Positions 62,734 through 64,000 of a stretch of 64,000 nt of DNA are shown here, piece after piece. The notes beneath the pieces are model-generated. The model did no database searches and was not told the origin of the DNA. It saw only the letters and a program-made list of their open reading frames with translations. The stretch covers positions 51,750 to 115,749 of the forward strand of contig CAKZIX010000030.1 of assembly GCA_936936565.1 (NCBI GenBank). Reading direction: 5' to 3'. This DNA comes from an uncultured Nocardiaceae bacterium. GTDB taxonomy: Bacteria > Actinomycetota > Actinomycetes > Mycobacteriales > Mycobacteriaceae. Position numbers and translations under genes: made by a program. Within the stretch, counting starts at the first letter, position 1. The number at the start of each line of letters is the position of its first letter.

Positions 62734-64000
62734 GACCGCCAGACGTGCCGTGTCGTCGTCGAAGTAGGCCTGGGCAACCCTGGCATGCGTCGTGGCGATG
62801 GTACGCACCGAATCGGCGAAGATCTTCTCGTCCTGCAGCTCGGGACGCAGCATCTCGTCGGTGAAGATCGTGTCGGGATGCATGAAGATGCGCCCGAAGT
62901 AGCGCTTCATGAAGTGATCGGTCATCCGATAGCCCAGTCGCGAGGCAGGGATGAGGTCACCGTCGAGCTCATAGTCCTCGAGCTTCTCCAGATACCCACC
63001 AGCGATGAGCGTACCGGCATCGCGTTCTGCAGGTGTCATGCGGGCAAAGACCTCTGGCACGAGCAGTGAGATGTCATGGGCCACCCGAACGTTCGGCCCG
63101 ATGAAACCGGCCGACGACAGCCACCCGTCATATCCTCCCAGCACGAAGGAGAGGAACGACGCATTGAGGTCGTAGACCGCGGGCATCGCATTGAAGGGCG
63201 CCTTGGTGGGCGCTCCCTCCGAACCGGCTCCAGTGGTCGAGGGGCTCTTGCCGGTCATCGACGAGATGAACTCCATGAAGAGCTCGGGAAGTTCCATGTA
63301 GTGCAGTGGATTGTAGGCACACAGGGCCGGGATGCGCCCCTCCGGGGGATTGTTGCGACGCCCGGCTGCAACGACATCGACCGGCAGGGGCAGATCCTCA
63401 TACATGGGCACCCGGTGGTGCAGGTGGCTCGCCAGGTCCGCCAGCTGCGTCTGACGCGGTTTGGCAATGTCGGGCCGTTTCTGCAGATAACGTGGATTGC
63501 GCGACGGCACCCCGTCGATGAGGCGCGGATTGGCACTCGACACGGCAAATGCCGGAGTCGATCCGGGCTCGGCGTGCGCGAAGTCCGACAGGAATGTCGC
63601 CATGGGATCGGTGAACTCGGAGAAATGGACGACGTCGTCGCACATCTGCCGAACCTCGTCACGAGTGAGAGGTTGATAGTTGGAGATGAAGAGGTCATCA
63701 CCAGACATGTCCATCTCGGTCTGGGAGTCATAGCCACGAACGATGGCGTCATCGGAACGCTGGAACAGCAGCAGCTCACAATTTCTGACGAGTTTGCGTG
63801 ACAATCCTGTCGGACCCGTGGTGAGTCCGGGTGGGGTGACCACGGAGGCAGTCATGTCATCCTCGGTCTGCACCTTGACAGCTGGTGCATAGTCGTGACG
63901 CAACGAGAACAGCCGCCATGCACCGTCGGCGTCGAACCCGACGCGCAACATGTTGACGTGAATCTTCTGACCATCCAACCGCACCATGTTCCCGTGTCGG
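62713..64000 (-). CDS. Foreign partial gene: diphosphate-type PEP carboxykinase (propionibacterial style)
   Basis: A minus-strand frame open at the right edge gives about 429 residues from the interior of a PPi-dependent phosphoenolpyruvate carboxykinase, a family of about 1,100 aa. The phosphate-binding GKSPSTTGAGSEG and flanking FMEFISSM, APFNAMPAVYDLNASF and FVLGGYDGWLSSAG segments are characteristic. The enzyme interconverts oxaloacetate plus PPi with PEP plus phosphate and CO2, and is typical of Propionibacteriaceae. Both ends are missing: the N-terminus lies beyond the window, and the C-terminus is cut at the LepA junction. The codon style is less GC-rich than the rest of the window, supporting a separate origin. 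Confidence 0.78.

Noticed and set aside
60985..63987. A 1,000-residue minus-strand open frame running from PEPCK through LepA and MrpC into antisense clpX
   Set aside because: It is a composite of unrelated gene fragments joined in frame by chance at chimeric junctions, and its last third is the complement of clpX.

Overview
The window is chromosomal DNA from a high-GC mycolic-acid actinomycete. The best fit is the Nocardiaceae (Nocardia or Rhodococcus-like). Evidence: near-uniform GC-rich coding, many GTG/TTG starts, 4-bp ATGA/GTGA/TTGA stop-start overlaps, a mycothiol-linked CPWC reductase, DUF3349 proteins, a truncated haemoglobin of the GlbO type and an NAD-dependent glutamate dehydrogenase of about 180 kDa. 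From 30.3 to 62.1 kb the gene order follows the Mycobacterium tuberculosis segment Rv2478c to Rv2457c as I remember it: ssb, ettA, gdh, thioesterase, aglA, glbO, HNH, DUF5130, pepN, Rv2466c, rpiB, nei, tig, clpP1, clpP2, clpX. The left end (L,D-transpeptidase, tRNA-His, orn) resembles the Rv2511-Rv2518c neighbourhood.

Layout. 0-5.4 kb: an L,D-transpeptidase fragment, tRNA-His, orn, a two-gene ABC exporter with an abutting Xre regulator, and a HerA-like ATPase. 5.5-12.5 kb: an ankyrin protein, a short-chain dehydrogenase, a cell-wall M15-like protein, padR-fadH and an MFS transporter. 12.5-15.7 kb: a TetR repressor divergent from a ferredoxin reductase/acyl desaturase operon with two matching operator-like palindromes. 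15.6-18.4 kb: small genes and a DUF2278-lamin-tail fusion. 18.6-24.7 kb: a six-gene acyl-CoA (lipid or sterol side-chain type) degradation operon with a divergent TetR gene. 24.7-26.8 kb: the pitA phosphate transporter with a membrane partner and two DUF3349 genes. 27-30.3 kb: tRNA-Arg, an AraC remnant, a CopD-CtaG copper protein and a PLP enzyme. 30.3-45.8 kb: the conserved ssb-to-pepN block. 45.8-51.2 kb: a block inserted relative to M. tuberculosis. It encodes two paralogous secreted glycine-zipper proteins, a P-loop protein lacking the catalytic lysine, a proline-rich membrane protein and a flavin reductase. 51.3-62.1 kb: Rv2466c-like reductase, protease, rpiB, nei, hydratase, hydrolase, tRNA-Gly, tRNA-Pro, tig, clpP1, clpP2, clpX.

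Two structural features stand out. First, 32 bp of the tRNA-Gly 3' end are exactly duplicated 1,241 bp away (56480 and 57721). They bracket a 1.2-kb islet of three tightly packed small ORFs, two of them apparently exported, as expected for a tRNA-targeted integration that has lost its integrase. Second, the window's right end is not one chromosome. clpX breaks off near 62121 inside its C-terminal domain. It is followed by four short reverse-strand scraps (MrpC, MrpA C-terminus, an FAD/NAD(P)-binding protein, LepA) and then 1.3 kb of a PPi-type PEP carboxykinase. The scraps meet at shared words, the signature of a chimeric assembly. Annotation to the right of about 62120 should not be attributed to the host.

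Functionally the window combines cell-wall cross-linking and remodelling, fatty-acid desaturation and degradation, redox and copper handling, glutamate catabolism, DNA repair and ssDNA binding, and the trigger factor-ClpP1P2-ClpX protein quality-control axis.
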